Positions 44,835 to 55,667 of a stretch of 64,000 bases of DNA are shown one piece after another (positions within the stretch are counted from its first letter, which is position 1; each line of letters opens with the position of its first letter). This DNA comes from Pseudomonas sp. CHM02. GTDB taxonomy: Bacteria; Pseudomonadota; Gammaproteobacteria; Pseudomonadales; Pseudomonadaceae. Both the position numbers and the translations under genes were made by a program. Location of the stretch: NCBI RefSeq assembly GCF_000612585.1, contig NZ_JFCA01000002.1, positions 1-64,000 on the forward strand, in the 5' to 3' direction. A model generated the notes under the pieces. The model worked only from the letters and a program-made list of their open reading frames with translations. It made no database searches and was not told the DNA's origin.

Positions 44835-45615
44835 TTTTCTGCTCTACGCCCTGCTGGCAGGCTTGGCTCTGGCACTGGTGGCGGGCCCGCTGGGCTCGTT
44901 CGTGGTCTGGCGGCGCATGGCCTATTTCGGTGACACATTGTCCCACGCGGCCCTGCTGGGCGTGGCCATGGGCTTCTTGCTCGATGTGAGCCCGACCATC
45001 GCGGTGACCGTGGGCTGCCTGCTCCTGGCGGTGCTGCTGGTGACCCTGCAACAGCGCCAGCCGCTGGCCTCCGACACCTTGCTGGGTATCCTGGCGCCGA
45101 GCACCCTGTCCCTGGGCCTGGTGGTGCTGAGCTTCATGCACGAAGTGCGCATCGACCTGATGGCCTACCTGTTCGGTGATCTGCTGGCGATCAGCACCAC
45201 TGATCTGGCGTGGATCCTCGGCGGCAGTGCGGCTGTGCTGGTGTTGCTGGTTGCCCTGTGGCGGCCATTGCTGGCGATCACCGTGCATGAAGAGTTGGCC
45301 ACGGTCGAAGGCTTGCCCGTGCCGAGCCTGCGCATGGCCCTGATGCTGTTGATCGCCGTGGTGATTGCTGTCGCGATGAAGATAGTGGGCGTATTGTTGA
45401 TCACGTCGCTGTTGATCATCCCGGCAGCGGCTGCCCAGCGCCATGCCCGTTCGCCTGAGCAAATGGCGATTGGCGCCAGCGTGTTGGGGATGTTTGCAGT
45501 GTGCGGGGGCTTGGCGTTGTCCTGGTTCAAGGACACGCCGGCCGGCCCATCGATTGTGGTCACGGCCGCCGCCCTGTTTCTGCTGAGTTTTGTCCTGCCC
45601 CGTCGAGGGGTGTAG
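44827..45615 (+). CDS. znuB: Zinc ABC transporter permease
   Basis: The ATG at 44827 gives 262 residues, overlapping znuC by eight bases. It has seven to eight membrane helices of the ABC-3 family, with [15 protein letters not shown] (about 37-51) and [15 protein letters not shown] (about 194-208). It ends the zur-znuCB operon. Confidence 0.94.
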   Translation: MADFLLYALLAGLALALVAGPLGSFVVWRRMAYFGDTLSHAALLGVAMGFLLDVSPTIAVTVGCLLLAVLLVTLQQRQPLASDTLLGILAPSTLSLGLVVLSFMHEVRIDLMAYLFGDLLAISTTDLAWILGGSAAVLVLLVALWRPLLAITVHEELATVEGLPVPSLRMALMLLIAVVIAVAMKIVGVLLITSLLIIPAAAAQRHARSPEQMAIGASVLGMFAVCGGLALSWFKDTPAGPSIVVTAAALFLLSFVLPRRGV

Positions 45616-45652
45616 ACTTGCTCGCTTTTTGCGCAAATAGAGAGTCGCAGGA

Positions 45653-46372
45653 ATGAAGCTGTTCACCTCCCGTTATCTGCTCCTTGCCGCATTTTCCCTG
45701 CTGCTGGGCGCCTGTCAAAGCACACCGCCCGCCGCCCCCGAGGCTCCGGACGCACGCGCTGCCGCCATCGCGCAGTTGGAGCAAAACCTGGCCAGCAGCG
45801 AGTTGGCCACGGCCGAAGACCAGCTGGCCGCGCTGCAGGCCCAATCGCCCAATGACCCGACGCTGGAAACCTATCAGCGTCAACTGGCGGAAGCCTACCT
45901 GCAGCGCAGCCAGGTCGTGCTGCAAAAGGGTGATGTAAACGCCGCCGCCACCGCCCTGAGTCGTGCCCGAGCGCTGATGCCCAAGGCCCCCGCACTGACC
46001 GGCGGCGTAAACAGCGCCATTACTCACGCCCGCAAAGCCGAGCTGGACAAAGCCGAGGCCGCCCTGAAAGCCGCCGAAGCCAAGCCTGCCGCCAAGGTCA
46101 TCGACCCGGCGGCGCCCAGCACCACAGTGGCGCTGAACCTCACCAATATCGAAGAACTGCGCCACCAGCTGGATGCAATTGCCACCGACGTGGTGAACTA
46201 CCAGTGCGATGTGAGCATCCAGGCGCCGCGCACGGAGGATTACCCGTGGCTGGCCACATTGCTGACCAAGCGGGTGAAGCGTATCGATTCCGGCTATGAC
46301 CTGAAGATTCACCGGCAGATCCTGAAGAAGATTCCGGCGCAGGTTGTGCTGATTCCGCGCAAGGCGGAATAA
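45653..46372 (+). CDS. Conserved lipoprotein (PA5502-like)
   Basis: A 239-residue lipoprotein with lipobox LLGAC (C21). Residues about 40-150 are Ala-rich amphipathic helices resembling TPR repeats (DQLAALQAQSPNDPTLETYQ, GDVNAAATALSRARALMPKAP). A C-terminal domain includes YQCDVSIQAPRTEDYPWLATLLTKRVKRI. Its place after znuB is conserved in pseudomonads. Function unknown. Confidence 0.82.
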   Translation: MKLFTSRYLLLAAFSLLLGACQSTPPAAPEAPDARAAAIAQLEQNLASSELATAEDQLAALQAQSPNDPTLETYQRQLAEAYLQRSQVVLQKGDVNAAATALSRARALMPKAPALTGGVNSAITHARKAELDKAEAALKAAEAKPAAKVIDPAAPSTTVALNLTNIEELRHQLDAIATDVVNYQCDVSIQAPRTEDYPWLATLLTKRVKRIDSGYDLKIHRQILKKIPAQVVLIPRKAE

Positions 46373-46376
46373 AAAA

Positions 46377-46438
46377 GCATCGCCAGCAAGCCGGCTCCTA
46401 CCCACAACCTGTAGGAGCCGGCTTGCCGGCGACAGCGG
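46377..46438. repeat. REPIN (GGAGCCGGCTTGCCGGC class)
   Basis: CATCGCCAGCAAGCCGGCTC at the left and GAGCCGGCTTGCCGGCGAC at the right around 17 bases. It lies between the convergent lipoprotein gene and katE, two bases before the katE stop. Confidence 0.85.
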
Positions 46439-46440
46439 TC

Positions 46441-48582
46441 TTAAGCCGGAATCGCCTTGGCTTTCGGCTCACGATCCCAGACCCGATGCTGGGCAATCGC
46501 CGCAAAAAATGCCTTGAACGCCTTGGCATCCGACCCCACGATCAAGCCCGCATCCGTCTCAAGCTTCAACAGATCCAGCAATGGCTTGGCGTCACTGGCC
46601 ACGGTAATCGCCTTCAGGTGCTTGTACGCCTCCAACAGGAAGTGCAACGCCACCCCGTCACCGCTCAAGGCTTTCACCGAGTCCTTCCCACCCGGGACAA
46701 ACACAGCGTCAAACGCAATCGACGGCATGCCTTCCATCGACGCATCCACCTTCAGGCTCTTGCCATCGGCCGTCTTCACCGGCGCCGAGGTTGGCCCCAG
46801 CAGCTTGGCGTGCGCACCTTCTGCTTCCAGTGCCTTTTTCAATGCATCAATCGCAGCACCATCAACACCATTCGCTGCAAGAATCGCCACTTTGCGCGTC
46901 TTGATATCGCCTGAGAGCAGGTTCACCTGGCTCAGCGCCGGCGACGCCTTCAGCGAGGTCTTGCGTGGCGCTACAGTGCCTTTGGTCGGCGCCGGCAAGC
47001 CCAGGTTCTGTGCCACACGCTTGGCCAGTTCCAGATCGATATTGGCCAGGATCTCGTTGACCTGACGGGCACGGATGAACTCACGCTCGACCTTACCCAG
47101 CTCGAAGCTGTAGGCGGCGATGATGTGCTCTTTCTCGTGATGGCTCATGCTGTGGAAAAACAGCGTGGCCTGGGAGAAGTGATCGCCGAACGACTCACTG
47201 CGCTCACGCACCTTATTGGCATCGACGCGCTCGTAATAGGTTTCGAAACCGCCGTCCTGAGCCGCTGGCGGCGTCTCTTTCGGCCAACCGCCATCAATCG
47301 AATTAGGCTCGTACGCCGCACGCCCCTTGTCGATCACGGTGCGATGCTGGGCGTCGCGCTGGCCATTATGGAACGGCGCTACCGGCCGATTGATCGGCAG
47401 TTCATGAAAGTTCGGGCCTCCGAGACGGCTGATCTGGGTGTCCGTGTAGGAAAACAGGCGGCCTTGCAGCAGTGGGTCGTTGGTAAAGTCGATCCCCGGC
47501 ACGATGTGGCCCGGGCAGAAGGCGACCTGCTCGACTTCGGCGAAGAAGTTGTCCGGGTTACGGTTAAGCACCATCTTGCCCAGTGGCGTAATCGGCACCA
47601 GCTCTTCAGGGATGATCTTGGTCGGGTCGAGCAGGTCGAAGTCGAATTTGTGTTCGTCTTCTTCCGCGACGATTTGCACACCCAGCTCCCACTCGGGGTA
47701 GTCGCCGCCCTCGATCGCTTCCCACAGGTCGCGACGGTGGTAGTCGGTATCCTTACCAGCAAGCTTTTGCGCCTCGTCCCACACCAGGGAGCATGTGCCC
47801 ACTTTGGGATGCCAATGAAATTTCACGAAGCTCGACTTACCTTCGGTATTGATCAGGCGGAAGGTGTGAATACCGAACCCCTGCATGGCGCGCAGGCTTT
47901 TCGGAATGGCACGGTCGGACATTGCCCACAGGACCATATGCGCCGACTCTGGCTGCAGCGACACAAAATCCCAGAACGTATCGTGGGCCGAGCCGCCAGT
48001 AGGAATTTCGTTATGCGGCTCAGGTTTTACCGCGTGCACAAAGTCAGGAAACTTGATGGCGTCCTGAATGAAAAACACCGGCATGTTGTTGCCCACCAGG
48101 TCGAAGTTACCTTCGTCGGTGAAGAACTTCACGGCAAAACCACGCACGTCGCGCACCGTATCGCCTGACCCACGCGGGCCCTGTACGGTGGAGAAACGCA
48201 CGAACACCGGGGTTTTGTGCTCGGGGTTGCGCAGGAACCCGGCTTTGCTCAGCGCCGAATGGTTCTCGTACGTCTGGAAATAACCATGGGCGCCAGTACC
48301 GCGGGCATGCACGATGCGCTCCGGGATGCGTTCATGGTCAAAGTGCGTGATTTTCTCACGCATGATGAAGTCTTCCAGCAGCGAGGGGCCACGGGAGCCA
48401 ACTTTCAGAGTGTTCTGGTTGTCGGAAATCTTCACGCCTTGGTTGGTACGCAGGGCCTGGCCGGTCGCGTCGGAACGGAACGCCTCCAGGGCCTGCAGCT
48501 TGGCGTTGGTGTTGCCACGGTCCAGGGTATCGGTGCCCGCAAGTTCGCTCTTCGGCGGGGCGGCTGGCTTCTTGGTACTCAT
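46441..48582 (-). CDS. katE: Large-subunit catalase HPII
   Basis: The ATG at 48582 with AAGGAG upstream gives 713 residues, the large-catalase size. The heme catalase core has catalytic H92 ([12 protein letters not shown]), an [24 protein letters not shown] segment and the proximal tyrosine in [14 protein letters not shown] (about 380). The C-terminal 150 residues are the flavodoxin/DJ-1-like domain of clade 2 enzymes. It removes H2O2, and relatives are RpoS-controlled in stationary phase. Confidence 0.94.
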   Translation of the reverse strand: MSTKKPAAPPKSELAGTDTLDRGNTNAKLQALEAFRSDATGQALRTNQGVKISDNQNTLKVGSRGPSLLEDFIMREKITHFDHERIPERIVHARGTGAHGYFQTYENHSALSKAGFLRNPEHKTPVFVRFSTVQGPRGSGDTVRDVRGFAVKFFTDEGNFDLVGNNMPVFFIQDAIKFPDFVHAVKPEPHNEIPTGGSAHDTFWDFVSLQPESAHMVLWAMSDRAIPKSLRAMQGFGIHTFRLINTEGKSSFVKFHWHPKVGTCSLVWDEAQKLAGKDTDYHRRDLWEAIEGGDYPEWELGVQIVAEEDEHKFDFDLLDPTKIIPEELVPITPLGKMVLNRNPDNFFAEVEQVAFCPGHIVPGIDFTNDPLLQGRLFSYTDTQISRLGGPNFHELPINRPVAPFHNGQRDAQHRTVIDKGRAAYEPNSIDGGWPKETPPAAQDGGFETYYERVDANKVRERSESFGDHFSQATLFFHSMSHHEKEHIIAAYSFELGKVEREFIRARQVNEILANIDLELAKRVAQNLGLPAPTKGTVAPRKTSLKASPALSQVNLLSGDIKTRKVAILAANGVDGAAIDALKKALEAEGAHAKLLGPTSAPVKTADGKSLKVDASMEGMPSIAFDAVFVPGGKDSVKALSGDGVALHFLLEAYKHLKAITVASDAKPLLDLLKLETDAGLIVGSDAKAFKAFFAAIAQHRVWDREPKAKAIPA

Positions 48583-48640
48583 CAGACAAAACTCCTTATT
48601 CAAAGTGGCCAGAGCGGTCCCCGGCTCGTTTGAGCAAAAC

Positions 48641-48679
48641 CCCAGGCACGGCACCTGGGAAATCGAGTTGCTTAAGTAG
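48641..48679 (-). promoter_or_regulatory. katE leader: hairpin and possible RpoS -10
   Basis: On the minus strand, CTACTTAAG (48679-48671) resembles the sigma-S -10 CTATACTTAA. Just after it, CCCAGG-TGCCGTG-CCTGGG (48659-48641) forms a hairpin followed by GTTTTGC, resembling a weak terminator within the leader. Confidence 0.4.
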
Positions 48680-48847
48680 TGACTGATGGGGTTTTGGGCC
48701 GTTCCTTTTTTATGACCTTTGATCGCGTTATTGCCAAATCGCTGGTTGAATGCGAAATAAATGCTAAGAAACGCTATACGGACAGGCTAAAATGCGCGCC
48801 CGGCTAACCGCTGATCCCTTTTCCATGCGCCCCACAAGGTTCGCTAC

Positions 48848-49855
48848 GTGATCGAGTTTCATAACGTCCATAAAACCTACCGCGTCGCCGGTAAGGATAT
48901 TCCCGCGCTGCACTCCACCAGCTTGAGTGTCGAAAATGGCCAGGTGTTCGGCCTGATCGGCCACTCCGGTGCGGGTAAAAGCACCCTGCTGCGCCTGATC
49001 AACCGCCTCGAAGAACCGAGTGGCGGCCAGATCAAGGTGGATGGCGAAGAAGTCACCGCACTGGACGCCAACGGCCTGCGCCGTTTCCGCCAGCAGGTCG
49101 GGATGATCTTCCAGCACTTCAACCTGCTGGCCTCCAAGACCGTTGCCGACAACGTGGCGCTGCCGCTGACCCTGGCTGGCGAACTGTCGCGCAAGGAAAT
49201 TGACCAGCGCGTTGCAGAGCTGCTCGCCCGTGTCGGCCTCTCGGACCACGCCAGGAAGTACCCGGCGCAGTTGTCCGGTGGCCAGAAGCAGCGCGTCGGC
49301 ATCGCCCGCGCCCTGGCGACCAAGCCAAAGATTCTGTTGTGCGACGAAGCCACCAGCGCCCTGGACCCGCAGACCACCGCTTCGGTGCTGCAACTGCTGG
49401 CCGAGATCAACCGCGAGCTGAAGCTGACCATCGTGCTGATCACCCATGAAATGGACGTGATCCGCCGCGTGTGCGACCAGGTGGCCGTGATGGACGCCGG
49501 CGTGATCGTCGAGCAAGGCTCGGTGGCCGACGTATTCCTGCACCCCAAGCACCCGACCACCAAGCGTTTCGTGCAAGAAGCCGAGCAGGTCGACGAAGGC
49601 GAGCAGCGCGATGACTTCGCCCACGTGCCGGGCCGCATTGTGCGCCTGACGTTCCAGGGGGAAGCGACCTACGCGCCGCTGCTGGGTACTGTCGCCCGTG
49701 AAACGGGTGTGGACTACAGCATCCTCGCCGGTCGTATCGACCGCATCAAAGACATTCCCTACGGGCAACTGACCCTCGCCGTCACCGGCGGCGACATGGA
49801 CGCCGCGTTTGCGCGCTTCACCGCCGCTGACGTCCACATGGAGGTCCTGCGCTAA
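48848..49855 (+). CDS. metN: Methionine ABC transporter ATPase
   Basis: Start GTG at 48848, 335 residues. Walker [10 protein letters not shown] (about 38-46), signature LSGGQKQR, Walker [13 protein letters not shown], and a C-terminal NIL regulatory domain (about 260-335) that senses methionine. The stop shares one base with metI (TAATG). The operon metN-metI-metQ imports D- and L-methionine. Confidence 0.94.
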   Translation: MIEFHNVHKTYRVAGKDIPALHSTSLSVENGQVFGLIGHSGAGKSTLLRLINRLEEPSGGQIKVDGEEVTALDANGLRRFRQQVGMIFQHFNLLASKTVADNVALPLTLAGELSRKEIDQRVAELLARVGLSDHARKYPAQLSGGQKQRVGIARALATKPKILLCDEATSALDPQTTASVLQLLAEINRELKLTIVLITHEMDVIRRVCDQVAVMDAGVIVEQGSVADVFLHPKHPTTKRFVQEAEQVDEGEQRDDFAHVPGRIVRLTFQGEATYAPLLGTVARETGVDYSILAGRIDRIKDIPYGQLTLAVTGGDMDAAFARFTAADVHMEVLR

Positions 49856-50529
49856 TGGAAGTCCTGTTGAGTTTCTTCGCCAATATCGACTGGTCCGAAA
49901 TCTGGCTGGCCACTGGCGACACCATGACCATGCTGTTCGGTTCGCTGTTCTTCACCGTAATACTGGGCCTGCCGCTGGGTGTGCTGCTGTTCCTGACCAG
50001 TCCGCGCCAATTGTTCGAACAAAAGGGCCTGTACGCGCTGCTGTCGCTGATCGTGAATATCCTGCGTTCGCTGCCGTTCATCATCCTGCTGATCGTGATG
50101 ATCCCGTTCACCGTGCTTATCACCGGCACTTCGCTGGGCGTCGCCGGTGCGATCCCACCGCTGGTAGTGGGCGCAACGCCGTTCTTTGCGCGCCTGGTGG
50201 AAACTGCCCTGCGCGAAGTGGACCGCGGCATCATCGAAGCCACGCAATCCATGGGCGCCAGCACACGCCAGATCATCACCAACGCCTTGCTGCCTGAAGC
50301 CCGTCCGGGCATTTTCGCGGCGATTACGGTGACGGCGATTACACTGGTGTCCTACACGGCAATGGCCGGCGTGGTCGGTGCCGGTGGCCTGGGCGACCTG
50401 GCGATCCGTTTCGGTTACCAGCGCTTCCAGACCGATGTCATGGTGGTCACGGTGGTGATGCTGTTGATCCTGGTGCAAATTCTGCAAACCGTCGGCGACA
50501 AGCTGGTGGTGCATTTTTCTCGAAAATAA
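49855..50529 (+). CDS. metI: Methionine ABC transporter permease
   Basis: A 224-residue permease with five or six helices and the EAA loop EVDRGIIEATQSMGASTRQII (about 120-140), which contacts MetN. Starts within the metN stop; metQ follows after 50 bases. Confidence 0.94.
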   Translation: MEVLLSFFANIDWSEIWLATGDTMTMLFGSLFFTVILGLPLGVLLFLTSPRQLFEQKGLYALLSLIVNILRSLPFIILLIVMIPFTVLITGTSLGVAGAIPPLVVGATPFFARLVETALREVDRGIIEATQSMGASTRQIITNALLPEARPGIFAAITVTAITLVSYTAMAGVVGAGGLGDLAIRFGYQRFQTDVMVVTVVMLLILVQILQTVGDKLVVHFSRK

Positions 50530-50579
50530 CGGCCATGGCCGGCCCCCGCCGGCCCATGCCCGAACAAGGAGCTTGTTGG

Positions 50580-51350
50580 ATGAAAAAACTACTGGTTGCT
50601 TTCGCCGCCGTTGCCGCGTTTTCCGCCCACGCCGAGACCCTCACGGTCGCCGCTTCGCCGGTTCCCCACGCAGAAATCCTCGAATTCGTGAAACCTGCCC
50701 TCGCTAAAGAAGGCGTGGACCTGCAGGTCAAAGTCTTCACCGACTACGTGCAGCCAAACGTACAAGTCGCCGAAAAGCGCCTGGACGCCAACTTCTTCCA
50801 GCACCAGCCATACCTGGATGAGTTCAACAAAGCCAAGGGCATTCACCTGGTGAGCGTCGGCGCCGTGCACCTGGAGCCCCTGGGCGCCTACTCCAGCAAG
50901 TACAAGAAGCTGGACGAGCTGCCTAGCGGCGCCAACGTGGTGATCCCCAACGACGCTACCAACGGCGGCCGTGCATTGCTGCTGCTGGCCAAGAACGGCC
51001 TGATCACCCTGAAGGACCCGACCAACATCCTGTCGACCATCAAGGACATCACCGCCAACCCAAAAGACCTGAAATTCCGCGAACTGGAAGCCGCCACCCT
51101 GCCGCGCGTGCTGACCCAGGTCGACCTGGCGCTGATCAACACCAACTACGCGCTGGAAGCCAAGCTGGATCCGTCCAAGGATGCACTGGTCATCGAAGGC
51201 AGCGACTCGCCTTACGTGAACATCCTGGTGACCCGCGAAGACAACAAGGACTCGGACGCCGTGAAGAAGCTGGTTGCAGCCCTGCACACGCCTGAAGTGA
51301 AGCAATTCATCGAAGAGAAGTACAAAGGCGCGATCAAGCCGGCGTTCTGA
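50580..51350 (+). CDS. metQ: Methionine-binding protein (MetQ/NlpA family)
   Basis: The ATG at 50580 with AAGGAG upstream gives 256 residues. The signal peptide ends AHA-E (about 18) and has no lipobox cysteine, so this is predicted to be a soluble periplasmic protein, not a lipoprotein as in E. coli. NlpA-family segments: VFTDYVQPNVQVAEKRLDANFFQH and NDATNGGRALLLL. A short intercistronic gap follows metI. Confidence 0.92.
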   Translation: MKKLLVAFAAVAAFSAHAETLTVAASPVPHAEILEFVKPALAKEGVDLQVKVFTDYVQPNVQVAEKRLDANFFQHQPYLDEFNKAKGIHLVSVGAVHLEPLGAYSSKYKKLDELPSGANVVIPNDATNGGRALLLLAKNGLITLKDPTNILSTIKDITANPKDLKFRELEAATLPRVLTQVDLALINTNYALEAKLDPSKDALVIEGSDSPYVNILVTREDNKDSDAVKKLVAALHTPEVKQFIEEKYKGAIKPAF

Positions 51351-51385
51351 CCTGACTCGATCTCCCAAACACTGGAGATCAAAAA

Positions 51386-51480
51386 ATGTGGGAGCGGGCT
51401 TGCTCGCGAATGCGGTGTATCAGTCGACGAAGATGTTGACTGGCACACCGCTATCGCAGGCAAGCCAGCTCCCACATTTG
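51386..51480. repeat. Mixed-class REP doublet
   Basis: The left arm ATGTGGGAGCGGGCTTGCTCGCGAAT is of the GCTTGCTCGCGAA type; the right arm ATCGCAGGCAAGCCAGCTCCCACAT is of the GGCTTGCCTGCGAT type. It lies between convergent metQ and sco. Confidence 0.8.
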
Positions 51481-51511
51481 TTTTGTGGTGCTGGCTGGGT
51501 TGGCGTCCGAC

Positions 51512-52147
51512 TTATTTACGCTGGAGCAAGCCGGGCAATTGCGCTACCAGCTTCTGATTGTTCAACGGCGCCCGGATAAACCCACGCTGTGTTCCATCCG
51601 GCCCGATCAACGCCAGGTTGCCACTGTGGTCCACGGTGTAATTAGGCTTGCTGGTGTCGGCCGGGATGAACGGAATGCTGACGGCATTCGAGACCTTCTG
51701 CACCTCCTCCACATTCGCGCCGGTCAGGCCCTGGAACTGCGGATCGAAATAGCCCAGGTACTGCTTGAGCTGGGTCGGTGTATCGCGGTTCGGGTCGACG
51801 CTGACCAGGATCACCTGCAGCTTGTCCACTGCCTCCTTGGGCAGCTCGCTCTTGATCTGGCGCAGTTGGGCGAGGGTGGTCGGGCAGATGTCAGGGCAAA
51901 AGGTGTAGCCGAAGAACAGCAGGCTCCACTTGCCTTTCAATTCGTTGACCACCACCGGCTGCCCCTCCTGGTTGGTCATTGTCACTGGCGGCAACTGACG
52001 GCTTTGCGGCAACAGGATGATGCCGGCGTCGATCAAGGCGGTGGGGTCGCCCTGGCCCTTGCCCGAGAGCACTTTGTTAACGGTCAGGCCCATGATCAAT
52101 GCCACCAGGGCCACCAGGATGAAGACAGTCTTTTGAGTTCGAGTCAT
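51512..52147 (-). CDS. SCO1/SenC copper chaperone
   Basis: The ATG at 52147 gives 211 residues, overlapping the cyoE stop by four bases. One N-terminal membrane anchor (about 7-24) precedes a thioredoxin-like domain with copper ligands CPDICP (about 84-89) and a later histidine in [14 protein letters not shown]. It helps insert copper into the CuA site of CoxB. It is last in the cox assembly cluster. Confidence 0.92.
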   Translation of the reverse strand: MTRTQKTVFILVALVALIMGLTVNKVLSGKGQGDPTALIDAGIILLPQSRQLPPVTMTNQEGQPVVVNELKGKWSLLFFGYTFCPDICPTTLAQLRQIKSELPKEAVDKLQVILVSVDPNRDTPTQLKQYLGYFDPQFQGLTGANVEEVQKVSNAVSIPFIPADTSKPNYTVDHSGNLALIGPDGTQRGFIRAPLNNQKLVAQLPGLLQRK

Positions 52148-53043
52148 AGGTTCAACAGTAAGTAGTGGTCTACGAGCAGGGCGATAAACAGCAGCAGCAA
52201 GTACCAGATAGAGTACTTGAAGGTGTTGATCGCCGCGTGCGGCCGACCGCCACGGTACAACACCCAGGCCCATTGCAGAAAGCGCCCGCCCAATACCAGC
52301 GCACAGGCAAGGTACAGCATGCCGCTCATATGGATCACATAGGGCATCAGGCTCACTGCCAGCAGGGCGAAGGTGTAGAGCAGGATGTGCACCTTGGTGT
52401 AGTGCTCGCCATGGGTGACCGGCAGCATCGGAATATCGGCCTTGGCGTATTCCTCCTTGCGATGGATAGCCAGGGCCCAGAAGTGCGGCGGGGTCCAAGC
52501 GAAGATGATCAGCACCAGCAACAGGGGTTCGGCGCTGATATGTCCGGTGACAGCCACCCAGCCCAGCAGTGGCGGCGCAGCGCCGGCCAGGCCACCGATG
52601 ACGATATTCTGCGGCGTCGCACGCTTGAGAAAGCCGGTGTAGATCACCGCATAACCGAGCAGCGAGGCCAGCGTCAGCCAAGCCGCCAGCGGGTTGGTGA
52701 ACGCCAGCAACAGGGCCAATCCTGCAACAGCCAGAAACAATGCAAACGCCAATGCCGCCAGCGGCGATACCCGTCCCTCCGCCAGTGGCCGCTTGTGAGT
52801 GCGCGCCATCACCGCATCGATACGCCGATCCACCACATGATTGACCGCCGCCGCGCCGCCCGCGCACAGGGCAATCCCCAGGTTGCCAAACACCAGCACC
52901 GTCCACGGCACGCCGGCACGGGTCGCCAGGAACATCCCCACCAGCGAGGTGATGAGCATCAGCACCACCACCTTCGGCTTGGTCAGCTCCAGGTAATCAC
53001 GCCAGATCGCCTGGCGGTGGCGCGCGCCGATCAAGGTCGCCAT
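52144..53043 (-). CDS. cyoE: Heme O synthase (protoheme IX farnesyltransferase)
   Basis: A 299-residue UbiA-family membrane protein with about nine helices. The aspartate-rich motif is [20 protein letters not shown] (about 67-86). It farnesylates heme B to heme O, the precursor of heme A. Its SD AAAGGAG lies inside the end of ctaA, which it overlaps by 13 bases. Confidence 0.94.
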   Translation of the reverse strand: MATLIGARHRQAIWRDYLELTKPKVVVLMLITSLVGMFLATRAGVPWTVLVFGNLGIALCAGGAAAVNHVVDRRIDAVMARTHKRPLAEGRVSPLAALAFALFLAVAGLALLLAFTNPLAAWLTLASLLGYAVIYTGFLKRATPQNIVIGGLAGAAPPLLGWVAVTGHISAEPLLLVLIIFAWTPPHFWALAIHRKEEYAKADIPMLPVTHGEHYTKVHILLYTFALLAVSLMPYVIHMSGMLYLACALVLGGRFLQWAWVLYRGGRPHAAINTFKYSIWYLLLLFIALLVDHYLLLNL

Positions 53044-54110
53044 GGCATCTCTCCTTTAAGAGTCATGAGGCCCGATACCTGTTTGCGCGGGATAAAACGC
53101 CAGCCAAATGGCAGCTGGTTGCGCACCCGGACCAGGCTGGTGCGGGCGTGATAGTTGACCAGCACCAGCGTCAGCAGTAACGCCGCACCGCCAGCGTTAT
53201 GCCCGACCGCAACCGGCAACGGCAGATGGAAATACACGTTGCTCAGGCCCAGGCAGATTTGCGCCGCCAGCGCGATCAACAGCAGCCCCGCGAGTCGGGT
53301 CATGCCCACGGCGCGCAACTGCCAGGCCAGGCCCGACAGCACCAGCGTGACCAGTACCGCGCCAATGCGGTGGGTCAGATGGATGGCCGTTCGCGCCTCG
53401 CTGTCGAGTTGACCACCGAGATAATTGGGGCCGATGTGTTGAGTCAGGTGGAAGCCGTTGGCAAAGTCCGCCGCCGGCCACCACTCGCCATGGCACGTCG
53501 GCAAGTCGATACAGGCCACCGCCGCGTAGTTGGAACTGACCCAGCCGCCCAACGCAATCTGGCCGATCACCAGCACCAGGCCGGCAGTCGCCCAATATTG
53601 CAGGCGCTTGGGCACGATCAAGGCGGGTAGCACGCCAGACAGGCGCAGGGTCAGCAGAAACAGCAGGCTCAAGGTCGCAAAGCCGCCCAATAAATGCCCC
53701 GTCACCACTTGGGGCCACAGCTTCAACGTCACCGTCCACATGCCAAACGCCGCCTGGGCGAACACCACAGCCAGTACGAACAGCGGCAACTTCACCGGCT
53801 GGCCAGGATCGCGCCGATGACTCCACGAGCGCGCGGCCAGCAGCACGATCAGCAAACCCAGGGTGCCGGCAAAGTAGCGATGCGTCATTTCGGCCCAGCC
53901 CTTGTCTGCCTCCACCGGTGTATCGGGGAAATGCAACTCGGCATGGGCCAGTTGGGCTTCGGTGTTGGGCACGCTGATAAAGCCGTAGCAACCGGGCCAG
54001 TCCGGGCAACCGAGGCCGGCGTGAGTCAGGCGCGTATAAGCGCCGAGCAGCACGACGATCAGCGCCAGCAAGGTGGCAAACAACGCGAGGCGAAATCCAG
54101 GTTTGGCCAT
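53031..54110 (-). CDS. ctaA: Heme A synthase (Cox15/CtaA)
   Basis: A 359-residue membrane protein with about eight helices. It has conserved [18 protein letters not shown] (about 27-44), [11 protein letters not shown] (His ligand) and later [11 protein letters not shown] and [11 protein letters not shown] histidines. It oxidises heme O to heme A. The paired cysteines in the first periplasmic loop are present. Confidence 0.94.
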   Translation of the reverse strand: MAKPGFRLALFATLLALIVVLLGAYTRLTHAGLGCPDWPGCYGFISVPNTEAQLAHAELHFPDTPVEADKGWAEMTHRYFAGTLGLLIVLLAARSWSHRRDPGQPVKLPLFVLAVVFAQAAFGMWTVTLKLWPQVVTGHLLGGFATLSLLFLLTLRLSGVLPALIVPKRLQYWATAGLVLVIGQIALGGWVSSNYAAVACIDLPTCHGEWWPAADFANGFHLTQHIGPNYLGGQLDSEARTAIHLTHRIGAVLVTLVLSGLAWQLRAVGMTRLAGLLLIALAAQICLGLSNVYFHLPLPVAVGHNAGGAALLLTLVLVNYHARTSLVRVRNQLPFGWRFIPRKQVSGLMTLKGEMPWRP

Positions 54111-54120
54111 GACGATGCCC

Positions 54121-54705
54121 TTATCCGATGTTGGACAGTTTCAGCAGGTGACGCAGGTCGTTGAGCAAGTCCTTGCCCTTGACCTTGGCGTCGTAGCGCA
54201 GTACCAGGTTGCCGTGGGGATCGACGATCCACAGCTGCGCATCGCTCGGTGCACCGGCGTTTTTGCTGAAGGTCGACAGGTCCAGCGAGTAGCGTTGCAG
54301 TTGCGGGTATTCGGCCTTGAGCTTGGCGTCATAGTCGCTGGCAAGCGGCTGCGCACTGGCCAAGGCATGGCTGGCGCGGGAGGCATCGCGCCCCAGGCCA
54401 ATCTGCAATTGCCGCGCGAGATACACCAGTTGCTGGCAATCCGCAGCGCACGCGGCGGGCGCGGTGACCAGCAGCTGCCAACGTTGCTCATCGGCCTGCA
54501 CGCCAATGTCGGCGCGGGTCTGGCCGTTGCCGATCATTTCGCCATGGTAGCTGCGACTTGCCGGCACCCAGAACTGCAGCTTGTACATGAAGGTGGCCAA
54601 CGCCATCGGGCCGATCACCATCATCAGGATCAGAATCAGCTGCCAACGGCCTTTGCGCCGATCAGGCACCTCAGACATGTTGAGTGGATTCATGGCCGCT
54701 CCCAT
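54121..54705 (-). CDS. Membrane-anchored cox-cluster protein of unknown function
   Basis: About 194 residues from the ATG at 54705 (AAGGAG seven bases upstream); ATG at 54693 (GGAG upstream) or 54678 are alternatives. A basic start RRKGRWQ is followed by one membrane helix (about 24-45) and a periplasmic domain. The segment VTAPAACAADCQQLVYLARQ has two cysteines four residues apart, and WIVDPHGNLVLRYD resembles thioredoxin/SCO-like proteins. It is commonly found between surf1 and ctaA in pseudomonads. It overlaps surf1 by 35 bases. A copper-related role is only a guess. Confidence 0.78.
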   Translation of the reverse strand: MGAAMNPLNMSEVPDRRKGRWQLILILMMVIGPMALATFMYKLQFWVPASRSYHGEMIGNGQTRADIGVQADEQRWQLLVTAPAACAADCQQLVYLARQLQIGLGRDASRASHALASAQPLASDYDAKLKAEYPQLQRYSLDLSTFSKNAGAPSDAQLWIVDPHGNLVLRYDAKVKGKDLLNDLRHLLKLSNIG

Positions 54706-55435
54706 GGGGCTTCTCCTTTTTGTTGTGCCATCCGAGGTAGAGATAAAGCGCCAGCAGGGCCAGCGACATGGCGAACCACTGCACGGCATACGCCAAGTGT
54801 TTTTCCGGCCCCATGGCCACGATCGGCCAAGTGGTTTCGTAGGTGCCCGGGCCGGCTTCGGCCCGCAGCTCGTAGGCGAAACCGCTGCGCCCCAGTTCCG
54901 CCCACAACGCGACAGGGTGCAGCGCCGTGAGCAGCCGCGGCCATTGCGCACCCGCCGGGTCGGCGTGCAGTTGGAAGGTTTCGCCGGGGGCGACATACAC
55001 CCAGGCATCCAGGTTCAAGGGTTGCTCAGGCGTGCTGAAGACGGGAGGCGTGCGCCGGTCCGGCCAGGGCAACCAGCCGCGATTGAGCAACAGCCACAGG
55101 CCGCTGGCCTGGTCGTGGAAAGGCTGCAGCAGCTCTACGCCGGCCTTGCCGTCGCGCATGCGGTTATCGAGGAAAATGCTGTGTTCGGCATCCAATTGCC
55201 CGCGTAGCCGCACGCGGCGAAAGGCCGGGTCAGCCATGTCGTTGAGTTGCACACTGCTGATCGGATCCGCCGCACGCCGCTCGGTGTAACTGTCGACCAG
55301 CCGTTGCTTTTCATGCCCGCGAGAGAGTTGCCAGAACCCCAGGCCTACCATCAACGGCAGCAGTACCAGCACCACTAAGGTGGGTGCGATCCCTGGACGA
55401 AAGCGTTTTGCGGCGCTGGCTATACTTGTTTTCAT
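54671..55435 (-). CDS. SURF1 family cytochrome oxidase assembly protein
   Basis: From the ATG at 55435, 254 residues. Two helices (about 15-36 and 220-240) bracket a periplasmic domain with GFWQLSRGHEKQRL (about 34-47), LLNRGWLPWPDRR and AYAVQWFAMSLALLALYLYLGW at the end, the SURF1 signature. It helps deliver heme A. The start lies 28 bases from the divergent DUF2909 start. Confidence 0.9.
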   Translation of the reverse strand: MKTSIASAAKRFRPGIAPTLVVLVLLPLMVGLGFWQLSRGHEKQRLVDSYTERRAADPISSVQLNDMADPAFRRVRLRGQLDAEHSIFLDNRMRDGKAGVELLQPFHDQASGLWLLLNRGWLPWPDRRTPPVFSTPEQPLNLDAWVYVAPGETFQLHADPAGAQWPRLLTALHPVALWAELGRSGFAYELRAEAGPGTYETTWPIVAMGPEKHLAYAVQWFAMSLALLALYLYLGWHNKKEKPHGSGHESTQHV

Positions 55436-55463
55436 TGCCCGCCCATCCCATTGGAGCCCGACC

Positions 55464-55667
55464 ATGCTCAAAGCCGCTATTGCCCTGATGCTGATCGCGA
55501 CCGTCGTGAGCCTGTTCAGTGGCTTGTTCTTCCTGGTCAAGGACGAGGGCAACTCCAACCGCCTCGTCACTGCCTTGACCGTGCGTGTCGTACTGGCCGT
55601 GATCACCCTGGCGTTGATCACCTGGGGCTTTTTCAGCGGCCAGCTGGTTTCTCATGCACCGTGGTAA
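55464..55667 (+). CDS. DUF2909 twin-transmembrane protein
   Basis: A 67-residue protein with two membrane helices (about 4-25 and 40-60) and SD TTGGAG. It is encoded opposite to the whole cox cluster: 28 bases from the surf1 start and converging on coxC, whose stop is six bases away. The family is found with cytochrome oxidase genes. Function unknown. Confidence 0.88.
   Translation: MLKAAIALMLIATVVSLFSGLFFLVKDEGNSNRLVTALTVRVVLAVITLALITWGFFSGQLVSHAPW

Noticed and set aside
51350..51385. GATCTCC/GGAGATC hairpin after metQ as a terminator
   Set aside because: No T-run follows the stem on the plus strand; only A residues follow.
51512..52906. 464-codon frame for the SCO protein
   Set aside because: The N-terminal 250 codons read cyoE in the wrong frame; the real start is the ATG at 52147.
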